A stretch of 64,000 nucleotides of DNA from Bacteroidales bacterium. GTDB taxonomy: Bacteria; Bacteroidota; Bacteroidia; Bacteroidales; F082. The translations under genes were made by a program, and so were the position numbers. The notes beneath the pieces are model-generated. The model was not told the DNA's origin and did no database searches. It saw only the letters and a list, made by a program, of their open reading frames with translations. Of the stretch, positions 7,747 through 17,634 are shown piece by piece; position 1 is the stretch's first letter, and each line of letters begins with the position of its first letter. The stretch covers positions 62,001-126,000 of the forward strand of contig JAEFAE010000002.1 of assembly GCA_016291135.1 (NCBI GenBank), given 5' to 3'.

Positions 7747-9354
7747 TCACATCCTGAACACCCCGAACTGCTGCTGCGGGAAGGGCTGGTTCAACGAGGC
7801 CGCGATACCCAACGCCAAGATCTTTCTCGTGTCGATGGGGTCGATGATGCCGTCGTCCCACAGGCGGGCGGTGCTGTAGAAAGCGGAGCCTTCGTAGTCG
7901 TATTTGGCCAGGATCTCTTTCTTCAGCTGGGCGATCTCGTCTTTCGGCACCTCCAGGCCTTTGTATTTGTACTGGTCCTCCTTCACCGTTGCCAACACGC
8001 TGGCCGCCTGCTCGCCGCCCATGACGGAGATCTTCGCATTGGGCCACATGAACAACAACCGGGGACTGTAAGCCCGCCCAGCCATGCCGTAGTTGCCGGC
8101 ACCGAACGAGCCGCCGAAGATGACCGTGAACTTGGGTACGTTGGCGTTCGAAACGGCATGCACCATCTTCGCACCGTCCTTGGCGATGCCGCCCTGCTCG
8201 TACTGCTTGCCGACCATGAAGCCGGTGATGTTCTGCAAGAACACCAAGGGGATGTTGCGTTGGCAGCACAGCTCGATGAAATGGGTCGCCTTCAGGGCCG
8301 ACTCGGAGAACAACACGCCGTAGTTGGCGAGGATGCCTACGGGGAAGCCCATCAGGTGGGCGAAGCCGCAGACGATAGTGGTGGCGTACCGCGACTTGAA
8401 CTCCTGGAACCGGCTGCCATCGACGATGCGGGCGATGATCTCCCTCGGGTCGGTGAGCTTGTGGAAGTCGATCGGTGCCAAGCCATACAGCTCTCGGGGA
8501 TCGTACAATGGCGCCTCCACAGGCAGCATGTCGAGCTTCTGACGGTGGCTCTTCTCCAAGGTCTTGAAGATGTTGCGGCAGATCTGCAAGGCGTGTTGGT
8601 CGTTCTCGGCCAGGTGGTCGGCCACACCCGAGATGGAGGTGTGCATCTCGCCGCCGCCGAGCTCTTCCGCTGTCACGACTTCGCCGGTGGCGGCCTTCAC
8701 CAACGGGGGACCACCGAGATAAATCGTGCCTTGGTTACGCACGATGATGGTCTCGTCGCTCATGGCGGGTACGTAGGCGCCGCCGGCGGTACACATGCCC
8801 ATCACGATGGCGATCTGGGGGATGCCCATGGCCGACATCCGGGCTTGGTTGTAGAAGAACCGCCCGAAATGGTCGCGGTCGGGAAACACCGTGTCCTGCT
8901 CGGGAAGGAAGGCGCCGCCGCTATCGACCATATACACGCAGGGGAGGTGGTTCTCCATGGCGATCTCCTGGGCGCGGAGGTGCTTCTTTACGGTGTATTG
9001 CATGTAGGTGCCACCCTTCACCGTGGCGTCGTTGGCCACGATGACGGCCTCCCGGCCTTGGATCACGCCGATGCCGGTGACGATGCCCGCCGAGGGAAAG
9101 TCGTCGTGATACGTCCCGTAGGCCGCCATCGGCGAGAGCTCCAGAAACGGCGTGTTCGGGTCGATGAGCAGATCGATGCGCTCACGGGCCAACAACTTGT
9201 TGCGTTTCTTGTGCTTGGCCACCGCCGCCTCGCCGCCGCCCTGCATGGAAGCGGACATGGCCTCGCGGTATTGGGCCATCAGCTCCAGGAAGTTCTTCTC
9301 ATTCTGCCGGAACTCCTCAGAGTCGGTCTTTATGTTCGATTTCAGAATCTGCAT
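7747..9354 (-). CDS. acyl-CoA carboxylase carboxyltransferase (beta) subunit
   Basis: 535 residues, the usual length of methylcrotonyl-CoA carboxylase beta subunits. The crotonase-like halves are intact: [67 protein letters not shown], then in the C-terminal half [23 protein letters not shown] and MGGEQAA. The enzyme moves a carboxyl group from carboxybiotin to an acyl-CoA. The strongest resemblance is to the methylcrotonyl type (leucine breakdown), but propionyl- or other acyl-CoA substrates are possible. No biotin carboxylase or biotin carrier gene is in the window, so its partner must be encoded elsewhere, possibly not next to it. Confidence 0.9.
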   Translation of the reverse strand: MQILKSNIKTDSEEFRQNEKNFLELMAQYREAMSASMQGGGEAAVAKHKKRNKLLARERIDLLIDPNTPFLELSPMAAYGTYHDDFPSAGIVTGIGVIQGREAVIVANDATVKGGTYMQYTVKKHLRAQEIAMENHLPCVYMVDSGGAFLPEQDTVFPDRDHFGRFFYNQARMSAMGIPQIAIVMGMCTAGGAYVPAMSDETIIVRNQGTIYLGGPPLVKAATGEVVTAEELGGGEMHTSISGVADHLAENDQHALQICRNIFKTLEKSHRQKLDMLPVEAPLYDPRELYGLAPIDFHKLTDPREIIARIVDGSRFQEFKSRYATTIVCGFAHLMGFPVGILANYGVLFSESALKATHFIELCCQRNIPLVFLQNITGFMVGKQYEQGGIAKDGAKMVHAVSNANVPKFTVIFGGSFGAGNYGMAGRAYSPRLLFMWPNAKISVMGGEQAASVLATVKEDQYKYKGLEVPKDEIAQLKKEILAKYDYEGSAFYSTARLWDDGIIDPIDTRKILALGIAASLNQPFPQQQFGVFRM

Positions 9355-9370
9355 TGTTAGTGCTATTAGT

Positions 9371-10513
9371 TCATCGTTTTATAACCTTTTTCGAAAAGAC
9401 ATTGCCATCTTGGTCAGAAATGCGCAGCATGTAAATACCTGCGGGGTGATTATCGAGTAGAACAATATTGGTGTGGTGGAGTGTTTTTACCAGCTGACCC
9501 AAAGTGTTGTAGATCTGGATCTCAACAGCCTCGACTCCGTCAATTTGGATTGTCCCATAAGATGGGTTGGGGATCGCTGTTATAAGGAGCTTTTCTTCTA
9601 CAACCCCAGTAATGGGTATGGTCAGGCATTCTCCCTCAGATTCTTCTTCACCATAAACCGCTGTGACGCAATAAGTCACCTCTTCTTGACTATCGAAGTG
9701 GTTGTCTGTGAAATGAGTAAAAAATTGAAATGGTATTTCTTGAATCAAGTTTCCGTTGCGATAAACCCTGTAACCAGTGAGGCTTCCTTTATTACGGTCT
9801 TCAAATTCTTTTGATGGGTTTACTAGTGTGGCGGAAATCGTAGCATTACCATAATCAGCGGCATAGTTAATCCATTCTCTTGGGACGCAATCTCCTACAG
9901 TGTTTTCTCCATACAAATCCAGAAAAAGACCTTTTCTTTCGAAACCATTTACAAAACTGTAATCCACCGCCCAAGGGAATGTAAAAGGTCGATTACCATA
10001 GAAACCAATCCACAATTCCTCGTTCGCGTCCACACAAACAGCTTCATTTAAGGTAACCGTCTGAAATGATCCACCGATGGGCTCTTCAATACACTGCTCA
10101 TAAACCAGCATTCGATGATCTTCATCTCCTTTCCAAACTTTAATATAGAAAACAACATCGGTGTTGCCCGATTGTGGGTTAATTTCAGGGGTCACACAAG
10201 TTATGTCTTTAATACGCCATCCTGTCAAATTGCGAATATCCAACAAATCGAAATGCTGCATCACATCCCAAGCACAAGAGGGATGTGTTCCCATCCAATC
10301 TTCAATAACCATTTTGCTCCAAGTAAGTTCAATCTCATCTACCTCATCCGGGAAGCTCCAAGTTAGCAAAATCTTGTCATTACCTTCCAATGAAGCCGTT
10401 AGGTTCTGTATTGGATTCAAAACCATGTTAGTGGCCTGTTGTTTGCTAATCTGTGAGAAACCGGTCAGTATTAAGCAGATCGTGAAAAGTGTAGTGAGTA
10501 TGGCTTTTTTCAT
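9371..10513 (-). CDS. secreted protein with T9SS sorting domain
   Basis: Start chosen at the ATG at 10513 ([10 protein letters not shown]), which begins a signal peptide ending near TGFSQ. A longer frame to 10564 would run through the -7 motif at 10535-10542. The body has fibronectin-III-like stretches ([19 protein letters not shown], then [24 protein letters not shown]) around a central beta-sandwich region. The last 75 residues ([36 protein letters not shown]) are a type A T9SS C-terminal sorting signal. It should be exported and held at the cell surface or released. No enzymatic motif is visible. The gene lies back to back with ftsX. Confidence 0.85.
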   Translation of the reverse strand: MKKAILTTLFTICLILTGFSQISKQQATNMVLNPIQNLTASLEGNDKILLTWSFPDEVDEIELTWSKMVIEDWMGTHPSCAWDVMQHFDLLDIRNLTGWRIKDITCVTPEINPQSGNTDVVFYIKVWKGDEDHRMLVYEQCIEEPIGGSFQTVTLNEAVCVDANEELWIGFYGNRPFTFPWAVDYSFVNGFERKGLFLDLYGENTVGDCVPREWINYAADYGNATISATLVNPSKEFEDRNKGSLTGYRVYRNGNLIQEIPFQFFTHFTDNHFDSQEEVTYCVTAVYGEEESEGECLTIPITGVVEEKLLITAIPNPSYGTIQIDGVEAVEIQIYNTLGQLVKTLHHTNIVLLDNHPAGIYMLRISDQDGNVFSKKVIKR

Positions 10514-10534
10514 ATGAAGGATAACATAGATTTG

Positions 10535-10542
10535 CAAAGTTA
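10535..10542 (-). promoter_or_regulatory. -7 promoter motif TAACTTTG (T9SS cargo gene)
   Basis: TAnnTTTG match 22 bp upstream of the ATG at 10513; fixes the start of the T9SS cargo gene. Confidence 0.6.
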
Positions 10543-10574
10543 AATAAATATTAATGAGAAGCAATTAAAATGTG

Positions 10575-10582
10575 TATCTTTG
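10575..10582 (+). promoter_or_regulatory. -7 promoter motif TATCTTTG (ftsX operon)
   Basis: TAnnTTTG match 19 bp upstream of the ftsX ATG at 10601. It excludes the TTG at 10580 as a start. Confidence 0.65.
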
Positions 10583-10600
10583 CAGTTTCAAACCACGAAA

Positions 10601-11479
10601 ATGTCCGAAAGAACCTCAAATAAACGCCGTGTGGCCGGATCCTACGCCATGTCGCTGGTGAGCATCATGCTGGTGCTCTTCCTGCTCGGCGTGTTCGCCC
10701 TCTTCATGATGCACGCCCGCAAGCTCTCCAACCACGTCAAGGAGAACCTGGGCTTCGAGATCGTCATGAACAGCGACGTGAAAGAGGCCAACATCCTCCG
10801 TTTGCAAAAGGAACTCGACGCCATGCCCGCCGTGAAATCGACGGAATACATCACCAAGGAAGAGGCCATCTCGCGACTCAGCGAGGACCTGGGCGAGGAC
10901 TTCCTGCAATGGCTCGGCAACGAGGCCAACCCGCTGTTGCCTTCCATCGACGTGCGGTTCCATGCGGATTACGCCAACAACGACAGCATCGCGGTCATCG
11001 AAGCCCAGCTGCTCGAGAACACCGACATCAAGGAAGTGTATTACCAGAAGTCGCTCATAGATCTCATCAACCAGAACCTCCGGAAGATCGCCATCGTGCT
11101 GATGATCCTCAGCGTGGTCCTCCTGGTCATCGCCATCGCCTTGATACGCAATACGATACGACTCTCCATCTATGCGAAACGCTTCCTGGTGCGCAGCATG
11201 CAGCTCGTGGGTGCCACTGAGCGTTTCATCCGCCGTCCCTTCCTCCGCCAAGGGGTCTCGCAAGGCTTCTTCGGCGGACTGCTGGCAGACCTCTTGCTGG
11301 CGGGCATCCTGTATTGGGCCTCCAAACGGATCCCCGACCTGGTGCTGGTTCAAGACACTAAGGTGGTCGTCGCCATCTTCGTCGGACTCATCGTGTTGGG
11401 GGTCGTCCTCGCCTGGCTCTCTACCCGTGCCGCCCTCGACCGTTTCCTCAAGGCCAACCTCGACAAACTCTACGCATAA
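10601..11479 (+). CDS. ftsX: cell division protein FtsX
   Basis: 292 residues from the ATG at 10601. It has a short basic N-terminus, a first membrane helix at about residues 20-42 (LVSIMLVLFLLGVFALF), an extracytoplasmic domain of about 115 residues (KSTEYITKEEAI, FLQWLGNEANPLLPS), then three membrane helices with AKRFLVRSMQLVGAT between the second and third. This is the FtsX/permease layout of the FtsEX complex, which couples division to peptidoglycan hydrolase activation. No ftsE lies next to it, which is common in this phylum. It heads a run with DUF3098, uppP and truB. Confidence 0.93.
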   Translation: MSERTSNKRRVAGSYAMSLVSIMLVLFLLGVFALFMMHARKLSNHVKENLGFEIVMNSDVKEANILRLQKELDAMPAVKSTEYITKEEAISRLSEDLGEDFLQWLGNEANPLLPSIDVRFHADYANNDSIAVIEAQLLENTDIKEVYYQKSLIDLINQNLRKIAIVLMILSVVLLVIAIALIRNTIRLSIYAKRFLVRSMQLVGATERFIRRPFLRQGVSQGFFGGLLADLLLAGILYWASKRIPDLVLVQDTKVVVAIFVGLIVLGVVLAWLSTRAALDRFLKANLDKLYA

Positions 11480-11498
11480 TAACCAAACCTACCATATC

Positions 11499-11795
11499 AT
11501 GGCAAAACAAGCTGTTACCAAAGAGAATAAACCCCAAACCAAGGCTCCTGCGGTTTCCTCCGAACGCGAACCGGAAAACAAGTCGATGCCGTTCACCAAG
11601 ATGAACTACATCCTGGTGCTGGTGGGCATCGCCGTCATCGCCTTGGGCATGATCCTGATGATCGGCGGCGGCTCCGACGACCCCGACGTGTTCAACCCCA
11701 AGATGTTCGACTTCCGGCACATCACCCTGGCTCCGATCCTGGTGCTGGTAGGCTTTGTGGTGGAAATCGTCGCCATCTTCTGGAGAAAGAAATAA
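11499..11795 (+). CDS. DUF3098 membrane protein
   Basis: 98 residues from the ATG at 11499. A basic, disordered N-terminus of about 35 residues is followed by MPFTKMNYILVL and a membrane helix, then the conserved polar stretch GGGSDDPDVFNPKMFDFRH and a second helix ending in FWRKK. The DUF3098 family is found almost only between ftsX and uppP in Bacteroidota, as here. Its role is unknown, perhaps linked to division or the undecaprenyl carrier cycle by context. Confidence 0.9.
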   Translation: MAKQAVTKENKPQTKAPAVSSEREPENKSMPFTKMNYILVLVGIAVIALGMILMIGGGSDDPDVFNPKMFDFRHITLAPILVLVGFVVEIVAIFWRKK

Positions 11796-11828
11796 TCCTT
11801 ACCGTTCACCGCTCAATCATCCCTTCTC

Positions 11829-12629
11829 ATGAACTGGTTCCAAGCCCTCATCCTTGGTATCATCCAAGGCCTTACAGAATACCTTCCCGTCAGCAGCAGC
11901 GGTCACCTGGCCATCGGTCAGGCGCTCTTCGGACTGGCTGACGGCGAGTCGAACCTCACCTTCACCGTGGTCCTCCACGTGGCTACCGTGCTCAGCACGG
12001 TGGTCATCCTCTGGAGCGAGATCGTATGGATCTTCCGCGACCTCTTCAAATGGAAGTGGAACGAAGGCACCCGCTATGTGGTCAACATCCTCATCTCCAT
12101 GATCCCCGTGGCCATCGTGGGGTTCTTCTTCAAGGACAAGATCGAGGCAGTCTTCGGCTCCGGACTGCTCATCGTGGGCATCATGCTCTTGGTGACGGCT
12201 TCCCTGCTGGCCTTCTCGTACTTTGCCAAGCCGCGGCAGAAGGAAAACATCTCGCCCCTGCACGCCTTCATCATCGGCATCGCCCAGGCCTGCGCCGTCA
12301 TGCCGGGTCTGTCGCGCTCGGGTTCCACCATCGCCACGGGTCTGTTGCTCGGCAACAAAAAGGAAAAGCTGGCCCAGTTCTCCTTCCTGATGGTCATCCC
12401 GCCCGTGTTGGGTGAGGCCTTGCTCGACGTGAAGGACATGTTCGAGGTCGGCGTCACTGAAGCCATGGGTGGCATCTCTCCCCTGGCCCTGATCGTGGGC
12501 TTTTTGGCCGCGTTCATCACGGGCTGCTTCGCCTGCAAGTGGATGGTCAACCTCGTCAAGAAGGGCAAGCTGATCTGGTTCGCCGTGTATTGCGTCATCG
12601 TGGGTATCATCGCCATCGTCTGTGCCTGA
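11829..12629 (+). CDS. uppP: undecaprenyl-diphosphatase
   Basis: 266 residues, polytopic. The two active-site signatures are present: [18 protein letters not shown] near residues 15-32 and [13 protein letters not shown] near residues 159-171. The enzyme removes a phosphate from undecaprenyl pyrophosphate to recycle the lipid carrier for peptidoglycan and surface glycans (BacA/UppP family, bacitracin tolerance). Length is normal. Its stop shares one base with the truB start, so truB translation is coupled to it. Confidence 0.96.
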   Translation: MNWFQALILGIIQGLTEYLPVSSSGHLAIGQALFGLADGESNLTFTVVLHVATVLSTVVILWSEIVWIFRDLFKWKWNEGTRYVVNILISMIPVAIVGFFFKDKIEAVFGSGLLIVGIMLLVTASLLAFSYFAKPRQKENISPLHAFIIGIAQACAVMPGLSRSGSTIATGLLLGNKKEKLAQFSFLMVIPPVLGEALLDVKDMFEVGVTEAMGGISPLALIVGFLAAFITGCFACKWMVNLVKKGKLIWFAVYCVIVGIIAIVCA

Positions 12630-13363
12630 TGTTCTACGTTGAGGAAGGAACGGTTTTTTTGATCGACAAGCCCATCGACTGGACGTCGTTCGACACGGTG
12701 AACTTCATCCGTGCCCTGTTCAACCGTTTCTATGGGATCCGCAAGCTCAAGGTGGGCCACGCCGGCACGCTCGACCCCCTGGCTACGGGGCTGCTCATCC
12801 TCTGCACGGGGCCGATGACCAAGCAGATCGAGGACTTCCAGGCCCAGGTCAAGACCTACACCGGTACCATGATTCTCGGGCAGACCACCCCGACCTTCGA
12901 CCTGGAGAGCGAACCGGATGCTTTCTTCCCAACGGAGGGCATCACCGCGGAGCAGATCGACCAGGCACGCCTCCAATTCATAGGCGATATCAAGCAGCAT
13001 CCCCCCAAGTATTCCGCCATCAAGATCAAGGGCAAACGGGCTTTTGACTATGCGCGCTCCGATGAAGAGATCGAACTCAAGGCCCGCGACATCCGCATCG
13101 ACGATTTCAAGATCAACATGGATCGGTTCCCGAAACTCGATTTCGAGGTCACGTGCAGCAAGGGGACGTATATCCGCAGCCTCGCCCATGACTTTGGTAA
13201 AGCCCTCGGCAATGGCGCCTGCCTCAAATCGCTCCGCCGCACCCGCATTGGCGACTTCCGCGTTGAGGACGCCTGGCAGCTCGAAGCGCTTAAGCAGGAG
13301 ATCATCGACACGGGTGACGAATACCGGGCCTATTCCCAAAAAACAAAAGAGGATTTAAAATAA
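12629..13363 (+). CDS. truB: tRNA pseudouridine(55) synthase
   Basis: 244 residues from the ATG at 12629, which overlaps the uppP stop by one base; the longer upstream extension in this frame is an artefact inside uppP. It has IDKPIDWTSFD, then the catalytic motif HAGTLDPLATG with Asp49 as nucleophile, KYSAIKIKGKRAFDYAR and CSKGTYIRSLAHDFG. It makes pseudouridine 55 in the T-loop of tRNAs. The C-terminal PUA-like region is short, as in other Bacteroidota TruB proteins. Confidence 0.96.
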   Translation: MFYVEEGTVFLIDKPIDWTSFDTVNFIRALFNRFYGIRKLKVGHAGTLDPLATGLLILCTGPMTKQIEDFQAQVKTYTGTMILGQTTPTFDLESEPDAFFPTEGITAEQIDQARLQFIGDIKQHPPKYSAIKIKGKRAFDYARSDEEIELKARDIRIDDFKINMDRFPKLDFEVTCSKGTYIRSLAHDFGKALGNGACLKSLRRTRIGDFRVEDAWQLEALKQEIIDTGDEYRAYSQKTKEDLK

Positions 13364-13416
13364 TTTCTATAGATAAAAATTGATTAAAAATAGAATACTG
13401 AATAAAATATTTTTGT

Positions 13417-13424
13417 TACTTTTG
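13417..13424 (+). promoter_or_regulatory. -7 promoter motif TACTTTTG
   Basis: First of two TAnnTTTG matches between truB and the small ORF at 13519. The other is at 13470-13477. Confidence 0.4.
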
Positions 13425-13469
13425 CAAGCAAAATCTAAACAAAAACATCCTCAGTATGAAAAAAACTAG

Positions 13470-13477
13470 TATCTTTG
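13470..13477 (+). promoter_or_regulatory. -7 promoter motif TATCTTTG (retropepsin pair)
   Basis: Consensus-perfect motif 41 bp upstream of the ATG at 13519. If used, it rules out the earlier in-frame ATG at 13456 as the start of the small ORF. Confidence 0.5.
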
Positions 13478-13518
13478 CGTTTGAAAAACAATTAATTAGA
13501 CAATCAGAAAAACGCAGT

Positions 13519-13644
13519 ATGGCCGGTAAGAAAGAGTACAGCATCGAGCACACGGGAGTGGCTCAAGTTAAAAGCCGCCAACTGGACTGTGAGGTTCCTA
13601 AATCTGAAATTATTATCGGAGGGGTTGATCTCTTTAATGATTAA
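13519..13644 (+). CDS. small ORF coupled to retropepsin-like protease
   Basis: 41 residues from the ATG at 13519 (62 if the ATG at 13456 is used, which I think less likely because of the promoter motif at 13470). No recognisable domain; it is polar with SEIIIGGVDLF near the end. The stop overlaps the candidate start of the next gene (13637) in another frame, an arrangement typical of translational coupling. It could be a real small partner protein or a leader peptide. Weak support beyond position. Confidence 0.4.
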   Translation: MAGKKEYSIEHTGVAQVKSRQLDCEVPKSEIIIGGVDLFND

Positions 13645-14107
13645 GGCCATGGGAGCTTTTACTAGACGATTTCCATCAGTTGTTGATGAAGTTGTCACGG
13701 AATGTTTCATTTATTCACCTACGGATATTCACGGTGGCAATAATTTAAGGCGCTTGACCCTCAGACGCTCTCTATGGGATACCGGTGCGTCGTCTTCCAT
13801 GATTTCCAAGACAGCAGTAGAAACATTAGGTCTTGTCCCAATTGGCAAGTCAGAAATTGCTGGAGTTAATGATGGGGTTGAGCTGAAGAGCACTTATCTT
13901 ATCCATGTGGGTCTGCCATCAGGCGATGTGGTTACGAATGTGTTGGCATCAGAATTTGATGGGGAAGACTATGACTTTATTATCGGGATGGACATCATCC
14001 AAATTGGTGATTTGGCGGTAACGAACGAAAAGGAAACGACGACTTTCTCGTATCGGATACCATCAAAAACAGAAATTGACTTTGAGACGAATCATTCCGA
14101 TGAGTGA
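13637..14107 (+). CDS. retropepsin-like aspartic protease
   Basis: 156 residues from the ATG at 13637 (ATGs at 13589 and 13649 are alternatives). Single-domain aspartyl protease fold: catalytic SLWDTGASSSMIS near residue 47, flap-like region, then DFIIGMDIIQIGD, the conserved ILG-like strand seen in retropepsin-like and clan AA bacterial proteases. Such proteins work as homodimers with one Asp per chain. There is no signal peptide, so it should be cytoplasmic. AT-richer than truB and queA around it, which suggests that the protease and its upstream small ORF were inserted between them. Confidence 0.8.
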   Translation: MIKAMGAFTRRFPSVVDEVVTECFIYSPTDIHGGNNLRRLTLRRSLWDTGASSSMISKTAVETLGLVPIGKSEIAGVNDGVELKSTYLIHVGLPSGDVVTNVLASEFDGEDYDFIIGMDIIQIGDLAVTNEKETTTFSYRIPSKTEIDFETNHSDE

Positions 14108-14171
14108 GTTATAAAACCAACTGATTCCCAGGGATTTAAAAAATAAATTTGACAAAACTTGTTTGGTGAAT

Positions 14172-14179
14172 TATCTTTG
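14172..14179 (+). promoter_or_regulatory. -7 promoter motif TATCTTTG (queA)
   Basis: TAnnTTTG match 21 bp upstream of the ATG at 14200; excludes the GTG at 14179 as start. Confidence 0.65.
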
Positions 14180-14199
14180 TGCGTTTAATACGTGTCGAG

Positions 14200-15264
14200 A
14201 TGAAACTTTCCCAGTTCAAATTCAACCTGCCGCAAGAACTGATTGCGACCTATCCTTGCAAAAACCGCGACGAAGCCCGTTTGATGGTGCTTGACCGCCG
14301 GGCGCAAACCATTGAACACCGGTCGTTCAAGGACCTGGTGGACTATGTCAAGGACGGCGATGTCTTCGTCATCAACAACACCAAGGTGTTTCCTGCCCGT
14401 CTCTATGGCGAGAAGGAGAAGACCGGGGCCAAGATCGAGGTGCTGCTGTTGCGTGAGCTGAACCACGAGAGCCGTCTGTGGGACGTGCTCGTCGATCCCG
14501 CCCGTAAGATCCGTATCGGCAACAAGCTCTATTTTGGCGAGGGCGACGAGTTGGTGGCCGAGGTCATCGACAACACCACCACCCGTGGCCGTACGTTGCG
14601 TTTCCTCTTCGACGGCACCTACGACGAGTTCAAGCAGACCATCTTCTCGTTGGGCCACACGCCGCTGCCCAAGGAGATCCTGGAGCGCCGCGAGGACCAG
14701 CAGGTGCTTCCTGAGGACGCGGAAGACTTCCAGACCATCTACGCCAAGGTGGAGGGAGCCGTGTCGGCGCCGACGGCAGGCATGCATTTCAGCAAGATCC
14801 TCATGAAACGTCTTGAGATCCAGGGCGCCTCGTTTGCGGAGCTGACCCTGCATCCCGGCATGGGCAACTTCCGCGACATCGAGGTGGAAGACCTCACCAA
14901 GCACAAATGCGATTCGGAGGAGATGATGGTCGACCAGACCTGCTGCGACCTCGTCAACGAAGCCCATCGGAACCACAACAACGTCTTTGCGGTGGGCACT
15001 ACCACCATGAAGGCCCTGGAGACGGCCCAGACCATCTCGGGCAAGATCAAGCCTTTCAACGGCTGGACCAACAAGTTCATCTTCCCGCCTTATACGTTCT
15101 CGGTGGCCAACTGTATGATCACCAACTTCCACCTGCCCAAGTCGCCCATGATGATGGAGACGGCGGCCTTTGCAGGCTATGAATTCCTGATGAAGGCCTA
15201 TAAGGAGGCGGTCGCCGAGAAATACCGCTTCTTCACCTACGGCGACGCGATGCTCATCATTTAA
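14200..15264 (+). CDS. queA: S-adenosylmethionine:tRNA ribosyltransferase-isomerase
   Basis: 354 residues, family length. Signature stretches: [21 protein letters not shown] at the start, [71 protein letters not shown] and [15 protein letters not shown] [11 protein letters not shown]. The enzyme transfers the ribosyl part of SAM to preQ1 in tRNA, making epoxyqueuosine. Its last 8 bases overlap the 3' end of the convergent gene at 15257. Confidence 0.96.
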   Translation: MKLSQFKFNLPQELIATYPCKNRDEARLMVLDRRAQTIEHRSFKDLVDYVKDGDVFVINNTKVFPARLYGEKEKTGAKIEVLLLRELNHESRLWDVLVDPARKIRIGNKLYFGEGDELVAEVIDNTTTRGRTLRFLFDGTYDEFKQTIFSLGHTPLPKEILERREDQQVLPEDAEDFQTIYAKVEGAVSAPTAGMHFSKILMKRLEIQGASFAELTLHPGMGNFRDIEVEDLTKHKCDSEEMMVDQTCCDLVNEAHRNHNNVFAVGTTTMKALETAQTISGKIKPFNGWTNKFIFPPYTFSVANCMITNFHLPKSPMMMETAAFAGYEFLMKAYKEAVAEKYRFFTYGDAMLII

Positions 15265-17533
15265 ATAACAACGTGGCTACCGCTGCGGGATCCAACGCCC
15301 ATTCGTAGGTGTAGGCCTCGTCGGCGTCTTTGGGGGCATCCACGAGGGTGAGCCCCTGCGCCTCGCGTTTCAGATCCAGTAACTGTCCGATGCTGAGCTT
15401 CTCCTGAAGCCGTTTCAGCAGCGCCTCCATGGTCTTGAGGTTCAGGTCGTGGACGGTCTGTCCCATGAAAGGCATCTCCAGCCAATAGATCTCCCGTCGG
15501 GCCACGTCGAGCACGCCGAACACCATGCCTTTGCTGAGGTTGGCTTCGCTGATGCGTACCAGATGCTGCACGCACGACGGGTCGTAGGCGACGCCCGTCT
15601 CGTTGGAAATGGTCATGGGATAGGCGGAGCTCATCCAGCCCACCATGAGGTTGGGCGACAAGGCGCCGTTGCTGTAGGCGTTGCAGGTGAAGGAGACATA
15701 GCGCGCGCCCGACTTCTCGAGTTCGGGTAGGCTCAGCTCGATGTATTCCGCCGCCCCCACTTGGTCGGGGATGTGGATGATGTCGCCGGAGTGTTTCGCT
15801 CCGGGCGCCGTCAGGTGGTAGTAGGCACATTCGAACACTTTGCCATTCTTCATGGCGATGGCACAGCTCAGGTCCATGTCGAGATGCTGTGCCGGCAGCC
15901 CCTTGCCCCATTGCATGAAGAGCCTTACGCGGTCGCCTTCCACAGGGAAACGGGTGCCTTGCAGGGCACAGGCGGTGTCTTGGATGGAACTGCTGCGGTC
16001 GCCCACGCTGACGGGGATGTCGTACAGCCTGGGATCGATAAAGAGGGTCTTGGCGGTTGTGGACTGGCTGGCGAAGCGCTTCTTCATGGTGTGGGCATAC
16101 ACGTCGTTGACCGCCTTGGCCATGTCGCGGCGTTCTTCTTCGGTATAAAGCTGCAGCAGGGGGTGGGGTGGCACGGAGTGGGTGCCTCCCGTGATCGGCC
16201 TGGCCACGCGGGTGCGCTCCACGTCGAACCAGCCGTCGGCGGCGTTGCCCAGCGACAAGAGCAATCGCGCGGGCAAGGTGTCGGTTACCGTTTCGAACGC
16301 AGCCAAGGTCTTGTCCTTGCCCAATCGCAGCATCGTCGAGAAGAGGCAACGGGCGAACATCCCGGGACGGGTGGACAGTATCGTCAGCACCTCGTCGGCA
16401 CGGTGCTCTTTCTGCGACAGCTCCAGCAGTCCCTGCCACGTGTTATAGTCTTGCCTGTAGAATGTGTCGAGGATTGCGGCGAGAGGTTCGAAGCCTTTCT
16501 TTCGGGCGTACTCGCCTAGCCGAAGGGCGTGGATCATCCTGACCCACATCCCGCGTTTGGCATTCATGTTCTCCGCTGCCAGCTCGTCGCTCATCGGCAC
16601 GGCGTTGAGCCAGGTGGCCGCCATCCGGCAGTGCTTGCGGTCGTACTTGAGCTTCAGCTCCTGCCGTTTCTCCGCTGCCGCCTGTTCACTCTTGTCGGCG
16701 GGAAGCCAATGATGCCGGTTGGCCCGTTGTGCCATCGCGACGAGATGCTTCGGCTCGATGATCTTGACCTGTCCCGTCTTCTCATACCAGAAATACCGAA
16801 GGATGTCGGTGGGCGTCTTCAGATATCGTAACCCCAATGCGACAGCAGCCTCTTGGTTTTTTTCTCCTGACTTCTGGATGACCACCATCACCGTCTCCTT
16901 CATGGGAATCTCGATGTTATCCGGCACCTCGAACTCCTGCAGCAGGAGCTTCAGCGAGTCCAGCTGGGTGGCGTCCAGTGGCGTTGGGGAGGATAACAGG
17001 TTGTGGAACAGTTTTTCTTTGTCTTCCAGGGTAAACAGCCGCAGTTCCTTGAGCTTGCTGCCTTGGCCGTGATACACGAAGTTGGCCGTGTGGAACAGGG
17101 TGCCGCAGTAGGGACAGCCGTTGTAACGTTCCAGGGGGAAGGTCCCTTCGGGGATGAAGTGCCCGCATGGCAGGGTGGTGCCTTTCAGTCCGGCTTCCTC
17201 GCCACCGAACAGGTTGGCGAGGAAGGTGATCAGGTGATCCATGCGGGTCTCGCCCGTGGGCGTATCCCAGCCTTTCACCAAGGGCATCCAGTTGAGTTCC
17301 ACGCCCAAGGCCTCGTCGATCTGTCGGGTGATCATGGCAAGGGTGTTGAAGGGCACCTGGGCAAGGGCATGGAGCAGCTCTTCGCTCACGCAGTAGCCGT
17401 TTTCCCGCAATCTCGCGGTGAAAGCCATCAAAGGCACCGTCGGCTCATAGGGGCCGGTCAGCCCGTCGCGATCGACGGGCAAAAAAATTGCCCTATACCT
17501 TAGGGCAACCTTTTGGAGAACTTGCTCGTTCAT
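15257..17533 (-). CDS. zinc-ribbon/RING-like protein with TerD-like C-terminus
   Basis: 758 residues from the ATG at 17533 (the TTG two codons earlier is unlikely). Residues 123-143 hold LPCGHF then [11 protein letters not shown], a C-x-H...C-x2-C zinc site. The middle (about 180-480) is alpha-helical and repeat-like. Residues about 545-650 ([52 protein letters not shown]) follow the TerD pattern: a DLS strand, a GD stretch and the idL--lp---- strand. As I recall, this matches a RING-domain family named after MXAN_6230/SCO0854; that name is from memory. TerD proteins bind calcium and act in membrane stress and tellurite-type responses. No signal peptide. An attenuator-like leader precedes it. 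Confidence 0.7.
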   Translation of the reverse strand: MNEQVLQKVALRYRAIFLPVDRDGLTGPYEPTVPLMAFTARLRENGYCVSEELLHALAQVPFNTLAMITRQIDEALGVELNWMPLVKGWDTPTGETRMDHLITFLANLFGGEEAGLKGTTLPCGHFIPEGTFPLERYNGCPYCGTLFHTANFVYHGQGSKLKELRLFTLEDKEKLFHNLLSSPTPLDATQLDSLKLLLQEFEVPDNIEIPMKETVMVVIQKSGEKNQEAAVALGLRYLKTPTDILRYFWYEKTGQVKIIEPKHLVAMAQRANRHHWLPADKSEQAAAEKRQELKLKYDRKHCRMAATWLNAVPMSDELAAENMNAKRGMWVRMIHALRLGEYARKKGFEPLAAILDTFYRQDYNTWQGLLELSQKEHRADEVLTILSTRPGMFARCLFSTMLRLGKDKTLAAFETVTDTLPARLLLSLGNAADGWFDVERTRVARPITGGTHSVPPHPLLQLYTEEERRDMAKAVNDVYAHTMKKRFASQSTTAKTLFIDPRLYDIPVSVGDRSSSIQDTACALQGTRFPVEGDRVRLFMQWGKGLPAQHLDMDLSCAIAMKNGKVFECAYYHLTAPGAKHSGDIIHIPDQVGAAEYIELSLPELEKSGARYVSFTCNAYSNGALSPNLMVGWMSSAYPMTISNETGVAYDPSCVQHLVRISEANLSKGMVFGVLDVARREIYWLEMPFMGQTVHDLNLKTMEALLKRLQEKLSIGQLLDLKREAQGLTLVDAPKDADEAYTYEWALDPAAVATLLFK
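17481..17508 (-). terminator. intrinsic-terminator-shaped hairpin inside the start of the gene
   Basis: On the minus strand TTGCCCTA, five loop bases, TAGGGCAA, followed at once by seven T. It lies at codons about 9-17 of the gene at 15257-17533. The shape is that of a Rho-independent terminator and could stop transcription early. Confidence 0.5.
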
Positions 17534-17572
17534 TGTCAATGGTTTTAAATAAGGTAATTGCGAAGCTGAAAC

Positions 17573-17590
17573 GATAGGGCGAACCCTATC
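17573..17590 (-). promoter_or_regulatory. leader hairpin with UUCG loop
   Basis: In the minus-strand leader: GATAGGG, loop TTCG, CCCTATC, a perfect 7-bp stem. It shares TAGGG/CCCTA with the downstream hairpin at 17488-17508, so the two could form alternative pairings (attenuation). It lies about 40 bp before the ATG at 17533. Confidence 0.45.
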
Positions 17591-17634
17591 AACTAAAAGA
17601 AGAAGTAAGCCTCGCTTGGACCTTTATTCAAAGG

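Noticed and set aside
8158-9360. 400-residue ORF opposite the carboxylase gene
   Set aside because: Shadow of the carboxylase coding frame; His/Val/Gly-rich composition typical of antisense frames in GC-rich genes.
13456-13518. longer start for the small ORF before the retropepsin
   Set aside because: It would place a perfect promoter motif (13470-13477) inside the coding region; the shorter start at 13519 is preferred, not proven.
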